Virus record (IMG/VR): IMGVR_UViG_3300033146_002242
Location: 1-64,000 of that record
Origin: a virus
Length of the DNA stretch: 64,000 nt
Direction: 5' to 3' (one strand)
The translations under genes were made by a program, and so were the position numbers. Shown one piece after another: positions 43,739 through 52,139 of this stretch (positions within the stretch are counted from its first letter, which is position 1; each line of letters starts with the position of its first letter). Under the pieces are notes generated by a model. It was not told the DNA's origin and did not search any database. It saw only the letters and a list, made by a program, of their open reading frames with translations.

Positions 43739-44558
43739 AATATGTATATGTGTTAGGAATAGATTAGGTATTACAAAAAAATGTATAGAATCTATTCAAC
43801 GTCATAGCAGGATTCCACATGAAATTTATATTTATGATAATTTAACAAATTATAGATTGAAAGAACATTTTGAATATTTTCACAATTTATTTAAAAATGA
43901 TATTATTCAACAATATACTGTTAATTCAGATAAATCAACTTTTAATGCATTTTCAAAAGTTGTAGCTTTAAATCAATTCGGATATCATCATATATCTGAT
44001 CCAAGAAAAAATATTTTTGAATTTTTAGTATTTCTTGACAATGATATGATTGTTATGCCGGGATGGGATAAATATATCAATGAAGCTTGGAAACATTTAA
44101 AAAAATTAGATCACACCAATATTAAAATTGTTACACAATACCCAGGTGGAATTAAATATGCGACACCTTATCAAAATAAAATAAAAAATGTAGATACATA
44201 TACAGGTAAATTAGGCGGTTCTGGATTTTGGGCTGTTAATACAGATTTTTTTTCAGATGTAGGATTTTTGGATTGTAAACATTTTATAGGACAACATAAA
44301 AAACATGATCAAATGTATTGGCATAAGTTAAATAGAGCTGCAAAAAATAAAAACTATATATTGGCGATTCATACTAATTTAGCTATTCATGCAGGTGGTA
44401 TAGCTGGAAGTGTTTGTAATAGTTTGACTAAAATTAATGATGATAAAAGTAAATTAGAAAAAATCAAGTTTAAAGAAGTTGATGCAAAAATAGAGAAATT
44501 ATCATTTGATGATTTCTTTAATGCTATAAGACAAAAAAATAAACTTTTTAAATGGTAA
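43731..44558 (+). CDS. GT-A type glycosyltransferase
   Basis: 275 aa. ICICVRNRLGITKKCIESIQRHS is the family-2 opening strand and helix, FLVFLDNDMIVMPGWD supplies the DxD metal site, and GKLGGSGFWAVNTDFF the acceptor loop. Single soluble domain, so it probably acts in the cytoplasm. Part of a tightly spaced operon (overlaps the GT9-like gene). Confidence 0.78.
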   Translation: MYKICICVRNRLGITKKCIESIQRHSRIPHEIYIYDNLTNYRLKEHFEYFHNLFKNDIIQQYTVNSDKSTFNAFSKVVALNQFGYHHISDPRKNIFEFLVFLDNDMIVMPGWDKYINEAWKHLKKLDHTNIKIVTQYPGGIKYATPYQNKIKNVDTYTGKLGGSGFWAVNTDFFSDVGFLDCKHFIGQHKKHDQMYWHKLNRAAKNKNYILAIHTNLAIHAGGIAGSVCNSLTKINDDKSKLEKIKFKEVDAKIEKLSFDDFFNAIRQKNKLFKW

Positions 44559-44564
44559 TTATAT

Positions 44565-45491
44565 ATGAAAAAACAAGATGTTATTTTAGTTGGGCCTTTT
44601 ACAGGTGAATTGTATTGGGAATTTTTTAGATTTGCACCATATATTTTTTTCCAACAAAAACAACATAATAATATACCATTAGTGGTTTTAACACGACCAG
44701 ATCGATATGATATATATGGAGAGAGATGTATTGAATTTGCACCTCTTACTATTAAAGGAGATTCTGAATATAGATTTGCTGAATGTTTTAGAATGATGGG
44801 ATTGGATTATATAGATTATATGAAAATTGTTAAAGTTTTTAATATTCAAATGGCAAAAAAATATAATATAATTCAACATTATTATCCACCTCATAAAAAA
44901 CCAGATTATTTATTAAAAGATTATTATCCACTATGTAATAGATTGTTTGATTACAAAGTTAGGAAAGATAATAGAAAATTAATAAAAAAATTTATTAAAA
45001 AAGTAACGAAACCAATTGTAATTTTAGCTCCTAGATATAGAAAAAATTTTAAAAGAAATTGGCCTTATTGGAATGATTTATATGATAAATTGGAAAAAAC
45101 AGGATGGAATAAAAAAATAGAATTTATAATATGTGGTAAAAAAGGTGAATATGTACCTGATAGGAAAAAGAGATATAAAGATATAAACGAAATTACTTTA
45201 ACAAATAATTCATCTTTATTTGGTTTGTTATTAGAATTAATGATATATAACAATTTGACAATTGGATCCCAATCAGCAATTCCAAATATTTCGTTATTAT
45301 ATAAAAAACCTGTAATTGAATGGGGTAATCAACGACATTTACATACAGTGACATATAATTTATATAATACACCAGTTATATTTTTTGATACAAATGATTT
45401 TAAAATACCCCTAGATAGAATGTTTAATACAATAGTTGTAAAATTAACTGATATTTGTTTAGAATATCAAAAACAAGGAGAAGTCGCATGA
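44565..45491 (+). CDS. GT-B type glycosyltransferase-like protein
   Basis: 308 aa. VGPFTGELYWEFFRFAPYI opens the protein; VILAPRYRKNFKRNWPYW and LTIGSQSAIPNISLLYKKPVIEWG resemble the C-terminal nucleotide-sugar half of GT9/GT-B enzymes. Substrate unknown. Its stop overlaps the start of the small gene at 45488. Confidence 0.62.
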   Translation: MKKQDVILVGPFTGELYWEFFRFAPYIFFQQKQHNNIPLVVLTRPDRYDIYGERCIEFAPLTIKGDSEYRFAECFRMMGLDYIDYMKIVKVFNIQMAKKYNIIQHYYPPHKKPDYLLKDYYPLCNRLFDYKVRKDNRKLIKKFIKKVTKPIVILAPRYRKNFKRNWPYWNDLYDKLEKTGWNKKIEFIICGKKGEYVPDRKKRYKDINEITLTNNSSLFGLLLELMIYNNLTIGSQSAIPNISLLYKKPVIEWGNQRHLHTVTYNLYNTPVIFFDTNDFKIPLDRMFNTIVVKLTDICLEYQKQGEVA

Positions 45492-45721
45492 GTGAGAATA
45501 ATCAAGAAGGAAAATTAAATTTATGGTCTAGTAATAAAAAAGGTATGATTGATGGTATTTTTAAAAATTTAAAAGCATTACGTTATAAAGGTGAATACTA
45601 TGAAGAAATTGGGTTACCACAAATAGATTTAGTTATTCGTGGGTTATTACAAGATGTGGATACTTTAAAACGTGAAAATACATTATTAAAAAATAAATTA
45701 AAAAATGAAAATAGTATTTAA
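45488..45721 (+). CDS. Small coiled-coil protein in the sugar cluster, 77 aa
   Basis: ATG at 45488 overlaps the previous stop (ATGA) with AAGGAGA upstream. The C-terminus is a Leu-zipper-like helix (LLQDVDTLKRENTLLKNKLK). It overlaps the next glycosyltransferase by 17 bases. Possibly a scaffold or chaperone for the cluster. Confidence 0.58.
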   Translation: MSENNQEGKLNLWSSNKKGMIDGIFKNLKALRYKGEYYEEIGLPQIDLVIRGLLQDVDTLKRENTLLKNKLKNENSI

Positions 45722-46691
45722 TTCAATGAACTGTGGTTTGGGTAATAATGGGGGTACTCAAACCATAGTTCATTCAGCTAATTTATTATCTGAATTAGGG
45801 CATGATGTTGAAATAATTGATACTATGAAAAATTGTTTTACATGGCACCCTTTAAAAGTCAAACATACAATAATTAAAAATAATTATCCAAGTTGTGATA
45901 TTATTATTGGTACTGGAATAAAAACATTAGAAACAACTGCAAATTATAAAAAAGCTAAAAAAAGATTTCATTGGATACGTGGATGGGAAACATGGCAATT
46001 ATCTGAAAAAGATATGGTAAATTTATTTAAACAATATGAAGATAAAATTATATATGTGACGAATGGGATTGCTATTCAGAAAAAATTAGAAAAATTTGGA
46101 ATTAAATCATATATTCAATATGCGGGTCTTGATATTGATAATACAAATATTTTACATGTTTATAATGAAAAATTAGATAAACAATTTGTAATTGGTGGTT
46201 TAATAAATTTTAGGCATCGTACAAAAAATTCTGAATGGATTTTTCAAATATTTAATTATCTTAAACAAAAATATAATATTTTGTTATATACATATGGTAC
46301 ATCAGATATAAATTGTAATCAGAATCATTATCATTTTAAATCACCATCAAAAAAACAAAAAAATAAAATTTATAAAAAAATAGATTTCTGGCTATCAACA
46401 AGTGTTAATGAAGGTTTTCATATTCCACCAGCTGAATTTATGTTAACAAGTGGTGTTGTTGTTGGTGTGGATTCAGAGTTTAATGGTACACGAAGTTATT
46501 TATTTGATAACGAAACAGGTTTTTTATGTGATAAAAATTGGAAAGCAATAGCGAATAAAATTTTAAAGATTAAAAATGATTATGATAATTTAAATATTGT
46601 TGCTAATAATAGTAAAAATTACATATGTAATATAATCGGAAGTCGACGATATAACATGAAAAAATTTATAAAGATTATGGAAAATGTATAA
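45705..46691 (+). CDS. Family 4-like glycosyltransferase (GT-B)
   Basis: 328 aa. GLGNNGGTQTIVHSANLLSELGHDV is the N-terminal GT4 motif; FWLSTSVNEGFHIPPAEFML is the EGFxxPxxE nucleotide-sugar motif near residue 235. Single-domain, soluble. Sugar identity cannot be read from sequence. Confidence 0.8.
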   Translation: MKIVFNSMNCGLGNNGGTQTIVHSANLLSELGHDVEIIDTMKNCFTWHPLKVKHTIIKNNYPSCDIIIGTGIKTLETTANYKKAKKRFHWIRGWETWQLSEKDMVNLFKQYEDKIIYVTNGIAIQKKLEKFGIKSYIQYAGLDIDNTNILHVYNEKLDKQFVIGGLINFRHRTKNSEWIFQIFNYLKQKYNILLYTYGTSDINCNQNHYHFKSPSKKQKNKIYKKIDFWLSTSVNEGFHIPPAEFMLTSGVVVGVDSEFNGTRSYLFDNETGFLCDKNWKAIANKILKIKNDYDNLNIVANNSKNYICNIIGSRRYNMKKFIKIMENV

Positions 46692-47511
46692 TATAAAATT
46701 AAAAAGAGAAATCTTAAATCATGTGAATAATTCTATTAATTATAATAAACCATTTTCATTGATTCGATTTGGTGATGGTGGTTTAAAAATGATGTTATCA
46801 TATATAAAAAATAAAGAAGGGAATTTAAAAATTATATCAGAAAAGGAAGGTATACCTTTAGATAAATTTCAATTTGTTATTAATTTATGGGCTATATATG
46901 CTAACAAATCTGATTATATAGATACACCACATGTATATGAAAATACATATAATTTTTGGAAAAGATATAAGCTCGATTTTAAACCTATTAATGTAAAAAC
47001 AAATGAACTATTAAAAAATTGGGAGAATGTTTATAATAGTATACATATAAATACAAAAGATAGATTATATTGTAATCCTGAATTTAATTGGTTATCTATT
47101 TTAAATTATCCCCCAAATATTTTTAACGTGTTACATAAACGAAAAATATGTTTTATATCAATATTTGATGATATTCCTGTTTTATCAGATAAATTTGATG
47201 TAACATATAAAAAAATAGTAGGTCATTATGATAATCAATTTGAAAATAGCTTTCAAGAAACAATTGAATATATTGAAGAAAATATAGATAATTTTGATTT
47301 GTGGTTAAATTCATCTGGTGAATTAGGAAGAATTTATTCTGGTAGAATACGAGAATTAGGCGGCCGTGTTATTGATATGGGATTTGTAGCTCAATATTGG
47401 AAGGATGGTAAAATGCCATTGAGATTTAATAAATTTATAAGGCCTGATGAACAAAATCCATTATGTATAAAATTAACAACATTGGGTGAAAGTTATAGGA
47501 ATTTCATATGA
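46684..47511 (+). CDS. GT-D fold (DUF1792-like) glycosyltransferase
   Basis: 275 aa. FSLIRFGDGGLKMML near residue 25 is the conserved RFGDGE-type motif of GT-D enzymes (the last acidic residue is Gly here), and LWLNSSGELGRIYSGRIRELGGRVIDMG matches the C-terminal Rossmann part. GT-D enzymes add glucose to a serine-linked glycan in streptococcal adhesins. Replacement of the final Glu in RFGDGE is a point to check. Confidence 0.6.
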   Translation: MYNIKLKREILNHVNNSINYNKPFSLIRFGDGGLKMMLSYIKNKEGNLKIISEKEGIPLDKFQFVINLWAIYANKSDYIDTPHVYENTYNFWKRYKLDFKPINVKTNELLKNWENVYNSIHINTKDRLYCNPEFNWLSILNYPPNIFNVLHKRKICFISIFDDIPVLSDKFDVTYKKIVGHYDNQFENSFQETIEYIEENIDNFDLWLNSSGELGRIYSGRIRELGGRVIDMGFVAQYWKDGKMPLRFNKFIRPDEQNPLCIKLTTLGESYRNFI

Positions 47512-48248
47512 TTGATATAACTATTACAGCAACTATCAGACCTATATTATTAAAACGAACATTAACATCTTTTTTTAAAAATTGTTTTAATGATTTTAGT
47601 ATTAGAAATAAACTTAAAAATAAAATTCATATTATAATAAATGTAGATCCAATAGGAGAAAATAGATATTCACAAAAACACATGTATGATATTTGTAAAA
47701 GATTTTCTGATAATGTAACATATAATGCTCCAAAAAAACCAAATTTTGCAAAAGCTGTTATATGGTGTTGGAAACAATGTAAAAATAAGTATGTTTTTCA
47801 TTTAGAAGATGATTGGATATTAAATGATAGAATCAATTTAGAAAATTTAATATCAATGATACAAAATAGAGATGTTGCAGCTGTTAGGTTATATAAAAGA
47901 GATTATCCTAAAAAACCACCTTATATGATGTTTGATTGTGAATATACATATGAGAATAATTTATTTATAGCAACTGATAGTTCAAATCAATTTGGTTTAA
48001 ATCCTGTTTTAATTGACAGAAAATTTATAGATACTGCTTTGATATTAATGACGGGAGATCTTAATCCAGAAAAACAATTTCGAGTTAGTAATAAAAAAAT
48101 GAAGCAATTTGTATTAGCACATAAATATGCTATTTATGGAAAACCTGGAATGAAAGCATTAGTTAGTGATATTGGATTATCTTGGAGAAAACAACGTAAT
48201 ATTGAAAAACCAAAAGGTGCAACTTTTATTAATTGGAAAGTTAAATGA
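47508..48248 (+). CDS. GT-A type glycosyltransferase
   Basis: 246 aa. ITATIRPILLKRTLTSFFKN opening, KAVIWCWKQCKNKYVFHLEDDWIL with the acidic metal-binding EDD, and a C-terminal acceptor region ending GLSWRKQRNIEKP. Overlaps both neighbours by four bases (ATGA). Confidence 0.75.
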   Translation: MIDITITATIRPILLKRTLTSFFKNCFNDFSIRNKLKNKIHIIINVDPIGENRYSQKHMYDICKRFSDNVTYNAPKKPNFAKAVIWCWKQCKNKYVFHLEDDWILNDRINLENLISMIQNRDVAAVRLYKRDYPKKPPYMMFDCEYTYENNLFIATDSSNQFGLNPVLIDRKFIDTALILMTGDLNPEKQFRVSNKKMKQFVLAHKYAIYGKPGMKALVSDIGLSWRKQRNIEKPKGATFINWKVK

Positions 48249-49162
48249 AAATATTAATTATTTCTGAAAATCAAATTAATAAATATAATTGGGGACACCA
48301 ATTATTTAGAAATGAAATAGCTAGACAGCATGATGTATTATTTTTTGGGCCTGGGTATACTACATCATCTTTAAAAAAATTTTTAATTAAAAATAAAACT
48401 GATTTTGATGATATTGATTTTGTTTTTACATATGGTTTAAAATATACAAAAAAAATAGAAGATATTTGGACAATTCCTGATAATGTAACAAAGGTGCATT
48501 ATGTTATTGATTTTTTTGTAAAAAAAGATGGATTTAAAGGACGAGAACAATCACAGTATGATTTTTTAAATAAATATAAACCTGATATAATTTTTTCTGT
48601 TTATCACAATTCAATCAGACCTATTAAAAAAAATACAGGTAATGAAAAAGTTTTTGTGTTACCATTTAGTGTGTGTACACAAACATATAAAAAAATACAT
48701 TTATTAAAAGAAAATAAAATAATGACTTGTTTTTCGACAAGACCTGATGCTTATCCAAATAGAGGTAAAGCAATACAATATTTAAATGATAATAATTTTA
48801 AAATAGTACAAAGACAAAAAAGATACGATTATATTAAAGCTATTAATAAATGTAAAATATCATTGGGAGTGTGTGATATTTTTAAAAGTTTGAATATGAG
48901 AGTTACTGAAATATTAGCATGTGGTGGTTTATTTTTAACAGATAAACCTAATTATATTGAGGAATTAGGTTTAATTGAAAATAAGCATTATGTAACATAT
49001 AAAAGTTTTAAAGATATGGCATATAAAATTAAATATTATTTTTTACATGATAAAGAAAGAACAAGAATTGAAAACGAAGGTATGCGATTTGTAAGAGAGA
49101 ATCATAGTTGTGAAAAGCGTGTAAAACAAATGATTAAAATAATTAATAAATGTAATAGGTAG
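48245..49162 (+). CDS. CgeB-like GT-B glycosyltransferase
   Basis: 305 aa. SLGVCDIFKSLNMRVTEILACGGLFLTDK followed by ELGLIENKHYVTYKSFKDM and LHDKERTRIENEGMRFVRENHS are the characteristic C-terminal blocks of CgeB/spore-maturation-type transferases. Part of the same overlapping operon. Confidence 0.75.
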   Translation: MKILIISENQINKYNWGHQLFRNEIARQHDVLFFGPGYTTSSLKKFLIKNKTDFDDIDFVFTYGLKYTKKIEDIWTIPDNVTKVHYVIDFFVKKDGFKGREQSQYDFLNKYKPDIIFSVYHNSIRPIKKNTGNEKVFVLPFSVCTQTYKKIHLLKENKIMTCFSTRPDAYPNRGKAIQYLNDNNFKIVQRQKRYDYIKAINKCKISLGVCDIFKSLNMRVTEILACGGLFLTDKPNYIEELGLIENKHYVTYKSFKDMAYKIKYYFLHDKERTRIENEGMRFVRENHSCEKRVKQMIKIINKCNR

Positions 49163-49166
49163 ATTA

Positions 49167-50219
49167 ATGAAAACACTTTATTTATTTCGTAGCAATTTAA
49201 AATCTTTAGAGTATTATCATAGTATTACTGATGTAGATGATTTTGAAAGAAACTGTCATGATTTTTATTTATTGATGCCTTTTTATTTTTTAAAAATGGG
49301 GATTTTTGATAAAGTTTATATTTATAGATTATCTGATAAAAAAAGAAATACAATAAAATTCAAGGTAAAAAATAGAAAAGGTACAAAGGGTATATTTTAT
49401 CAGGTATTTTCAACTGATAATTTTAAAGATGTTTTTCAAAATCCAGATAAACCAGATGTATCTATATTCAGAGGTGGATTTAAAGAGTATGATACTTTAA
49501 TAAATATGAATAGAAAATTTTTTGGAAAATCTTTTTATTTGGGAGCAAGTCGTAGATTTCATCCTAATTATGGTGGTGAATATGATTATATTTTATATGA
49601 ATCAGAACATGATTTGTTTATGAATCAAAAAAATAATTTCAAGTATAAGAGATTTTTTAAAACAGCTAATCCAAAAATATTTTATCCTAAAGAATTAAAA
49701 AAAGAATTTGATATTATTTGGCCGTGGAAATATACATCTGATTTTCGTAAAGGGGAAAAATTCTTTTTAAATGCTGTTAAAAATAATAATGGTTTAAAAC
49801 AATTAAGGATATATCATTGTGGAAATGAACCGGAAAAAGCTAAAAAACTTTTTAGACAATATGGAATTAATAATATTGTTTGTGATAGTAATAAGCATTA
49901 TCATGACATGGCTGATGTATTAAATATGGGTTTTTGTGGTTTGGTAACAAGTGACAAAGAAGATGGCTGCCCTCGTTTATCTACTGAAATAATGGCATGT
50001 GCCACACCATTGGTAATAAGAGATAAAACTCGTATATTGAATTATTATCGAGGTGGTGGAATGTTAAGATATTATGATGAACATTCAATGTATAATCAAA
50101 TTATATATGCTATTAAAAAATATGATTCTATAAGAAATTCTTTAAAAGAACGATTGCTACATGATTTATCAATTGAAACAATATGTGAAATGAATTTAAA
50201 AGAATGGGGAATTATATAA
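49167..50219 (+). CDS. GT-B type glycosyltransferase-like protein
   Basis: 350 aa. FCGLVTSDKEDGCPRLSTEIMACATPLVI is the nucleotide-sugar binding block; FRGGFKEYDTLI and FYLGASRRFHPNYGGEYDYIL fill the N-terminal half. Last gene of the cluster; a strong two-way terminator follows 2 bases after its stop. Confidence 0.65.
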   Translation: MKTLYLFRSNLKSLEYYHSITDVDDFERNCHDFYLLMPFYFLKMGIFDKVYIYRLSDKKRNTIKFKVKNRKGTKGIFYQVFSTDNFKDVFQNPDKPDVSIFRGGFKEYDTLINMNRKFFGKSFYLGASRRFHPNYGGEYDYILYESEHDLFMNQKNNFKYKRFFKTANPKIFYPKELKKEFDIIWPWKYTSDFRKGEKFFLNAVKNNNGLKQLRIYHCGNEPEKAKKLFRQYGINNIVCDSNKHYHDMADVLNMGFCGLVTSDKEDGCPRLSTEIMACATPLVIRDKTRILNYYRGGGMLRYYDEHSMYNQIIYAIKKYDSIRNSLKERLLHDLSIETICEMNLKEWGII

Positions 50220-50221
50220 AA

Positions 50222-50260
50222 AAAAATCTTCCTTCCCAAATGAGAGGAAGGAAGATTTTT
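50222..50260. terminator. Bidirectional terminator between convergent operons
   Basis: AAAAATCTTCCTTCC pairs perfectly with GGAAGGAAGATTTTT over 15 bp, with A/T tracts at both outer ends. It ends the glycosyltransferase operon and the convergent membrane-protein gene. Confidence 0.9.
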
Positions 50261-50265
50261 CCGGA

Positions 50266-51198
50266 TTAGTTATTCCAGTTTATCTGACCTGGAGTAACTT
50301 TTCCATAACAGTTAATGGTGATGTTGAAATTAGCCTGAGCTATTTCAACATCACCATTTTCTGTTATTTTAATTTTCACCGGGGCCGGCGAAACAACCGC
50401 CAACCCCGGCTTTCCATTGATATCAATTCCCGACCCAGGGATTACAATAGCTGGATCGGGGATATCTTCTTCATCGCCATCACTACAAATGATGGCGATG
50501 TCATCTACACCTCCCTTCTTTTTTAATACACCTCCGATTACAAGGTGTTCCATTTTGCTATCATTGGGGTCGGCTGCGAACCACGCCGCTAAATCCCGCA
50601 GCCGATCGTTTAATATTTTTTTCTCAATAGGTGAATCTGGTACCAGGCCTCGATTCACCCACACTTCAAAACCCCCAGCTTCCACCTTGTAGAAACTGGG
50701 AGTAACTAATTGCTTAGCCTTGTCCATAAAGGACTCGGCTTTTTTATTTTTTGTTGCGGTTTCTGTCTTATTATTAATCAAGTCAGTGGAGCAATTCCTG
50801 ACTTGATTAATGGCCCATGGCGCTGCTGTTGCCATGATTCCAATAGCAACAGCAGCAACTATGTGTCCTTGAAGGAGATTGGCCGACTCCTCCAAACCCT
50901 TGCCGACAATCAGGTTCTTTACGAACCAAATTCCGGCAAGGGAACCAATTCCTAGAATAATTAACCCGCCCAATGGATGGTTTCCCATCCACCAGCGGGT
51001 TATATAAAAACCAGCTGGGGCCGAGCATATTGCCCAGCACCACAGCCAGAATCCCCTATGGGATTCATCAAGACGACGAATCCCATAGAATGCCCCAATA
51101 ATGGTCAGGAAGGTCCCGACCATTAATAGATCATTTACTGTTATAGCGATGCTGTGCAGCACCGCCATTACTTGTTCATAAATAGTTTGTTCGTTCAT
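50266..51198 (-). CDS. GC-rich hairpin-saturated membrane protein, 310 aa
   Basis: Three or four hydrophobic segments (about residues 20-40, 48-66, 74-95 and 112-130) are followed by a soluble C-terminal domain with a Pro/Gly-rich tail. No signal peptide or known family. The DNA is strikingly GC-rich against the phage background, and the coding sequence is a chain of perfect inverted repeats: AATGGTGATGTTGAAAT (17 bp), ATTAATCAAGTCAG (14 bp), CTATGGGATTC, GCTGCTGTTGC and CATCGCCATCA (11 bp each), all with short loops. A CCGCAG pseudoknot leader and an SD-in-loop hairpin lie upstream. Confidence 0.65.
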   Translation of the reverse strand: MNEQTIYEQVMAVLHSIAITVNDLLMVGTFLTIIGAFYGIRRLDESHRGFWLWCWAICSAPAGFYITRWWMGNHPLGGLIILGIGSLAGIWFVKNLIVGKGLEESANLLQGHIVAAVAIGIMATAAPWAINQVRNCSTDLINNKTETATKNKKAESFMDKAKQLVTPSFYKVEAGGFEVWVNRGLVPDSPIEKKILNDRLRDLAAWFAADPNDSKMEHLVIGGVLKKKGGVDDIAIICSDGDEEDIPDPAIVIPGSGIDINGKPGLAVVSPAPVKIKITENGDVEIAQANFNITINCYGKVTPGQINWNN

Positions 51199-51217
51199 AC
51201 CAAACCTCCTTTGGTAT
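51197..51217 (-). promoter_or_regulatory. Ribosome binding site in a hairpin loop
   Basis: On the minus strand ATACCAAA and TTTGGTAT form an 8-bp stem with GGAGG in the 5-base loop; the AT of the start codon lies in the stem. Translation of the 310-aa membrane protein would depend on this hairpin opening. Confidence 0.6.
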
Positions 51218-51232
51218 TAAAATTAAAAGATT

Positions 51233-51306
51233 ACCGTTTTATATTCCGCGCCCGGTCTGCGGTCTCCTATTTAATTTATATACCATAGTAGGATTAACTA
51301 TGGTCA
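51233..51306 (-). ncRNA. CCGCAG pseudoknot leader RNA, copy 3
   Basis: Minus strand CCGC/GCGG with loop ACCG able to pair to CGGT, the same core as the copies at 1867 and 2485. Immediately upstream is a hairpin CCATAG..CTATGG whose loop TCCTA can pair with TAGGA just before the core. The second downstream hairpin of copies 1 and 2 is replaced by the SD-in-loop hairpin. Together they form the 5' leader of the GC-rich membrane-protein gene. Confidence 0.55.
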
Positions 51307-51453
51307 CAATAACAATAAGATTGTTATTAGTATTAATTAATATATATAATAAAGTTGAGTTAAATAAATTGATAATTTATTATTTTTATTATAATTAAAT
51401 AGTGTTATTATATATATTCATTCTTGATATTTGAGATTGGTTTTTATTTTTAG

Positions 51454-51467
51454 AGAACATAAAAATA
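51454..51467 (+). promoter_or_regulatory. T4-late-like promoter motif AGAACATAAAAATA
   Basis: Close match to the recurrent motif, 37 bases before the QueC-like start at 51504. Confidence 0.5.
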
Positions 51468-51503
51468 CATTCATATATTATATTGCAAGGAGGTTTAAAC
51501 GAT

Positions 51504-52094
51504 ATGAATTCTATAGAGAAACCATCATATAATTATGATTTGATTATTTTATTTTCGGGTGGTGCTGATAGTGCCATGTTACATGATTTAGCAATATCAT
51601 CAAAAAGACATCCAATTTATTTAATGATTGATTATGAACAATTGCATAAAGAAGAATTACAATATGCTAAAAGATTGTTAGAATATTGTAAATCTATTCA
51701 ACATTCACAAACTGTAAAAATTCAGAATTTAAAAATAAATTCTGGTTTGACAGGTGATGGTGAAGTAAATCAATATAATAATGTTCATCCTTTTCATGTA
51801 CCATCTAGAAATCTTATGTTTATCTCGATTGCAGCTTCTATTGCAGAAGCTAATAATATTGATACTATTTGGTATGGCGCTGATTTATCAGATAGGGAAA
51901 ATTTATTTCCTGATTGTTATCAGGAATGGATTATAAAAGTTAATGAACTTTTGAAAATAAATGGAAGTAAACCAATAAAATTGGAAGCTCCATTAATAGG
52001 AATGACAAAAGATTCTATTTTACAATATTTGAAATCTAGAGGTTATAGAGAAGAAATTATTTTTTCTGGATATGGTAATTTAGATAAAAATTAA
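51504..52094 (+). CDS. queC: QueC-like 7-cyano-7-deazaguanine synthase, lacking the zinc Cys cluster
   Basis: 196 aa. LFSGGADSAMLHDLA is the PP-loop ATP pyrophosphatase motif, FHVPSRNLMFISIAASIAEA and YGADLSDRENLFPDCYQEW are QueC signatures. Bacterial QueC ends with a four-Cys zinc site; here the protein ends EEIIFSGYGNLDKN without it. Start at 51504 follows AAGGAGG. QueC converts carboxy-deazaguanine to preQ0, used for queuosine or for 7-deazaguanine DNA modification in phages. No queD, queE, folE or dpdA partner is in the window. Confidence 0.78.
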   Translation: MNSIEKPSYNYDLIILFSGGADSAMLHDLAISSKRHPIYLMIDYEQLHKEELQYAKRLLEYCKSIQHSQTVKIQNLKINSGLTGDGEVNQYNNVHPFHVPSRNLMFISIAASIAEANNIDTIWYGADLSDRENLFPDCYQEWIIKVNELLKINGSKPIKLEAPLIGMTKDSILQYLKSRGYREEIIFSGYGNLDKN

Positions 52095-52107
52095 GAACAT
52101 ACACCAA
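52094..52107 (+). promoter_or_regulatory. Weak AGAACAT promoter-like motif
   Basis: AGAACATACACCAA keeps the AGAACAT half but not TATAAATA. It lies about 33 bases before the ATG at 52140 and overlaps the preceding stop. Weak support. Confidence 0.25.
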
Positions 52108-52139
52108 AACAATTATTTTGGAGGAAAAATATTTATATC

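Noticed and set aside
50710-50955. Plus-strand ORFs inside the GC-rich membrane-protein gene
   Set aside because: Because the gene is made of inverted repeats, the opposite strand also stays open by chance; no start signals, and the minus frame has a clear ribosome binding site and membrane-protein logic.
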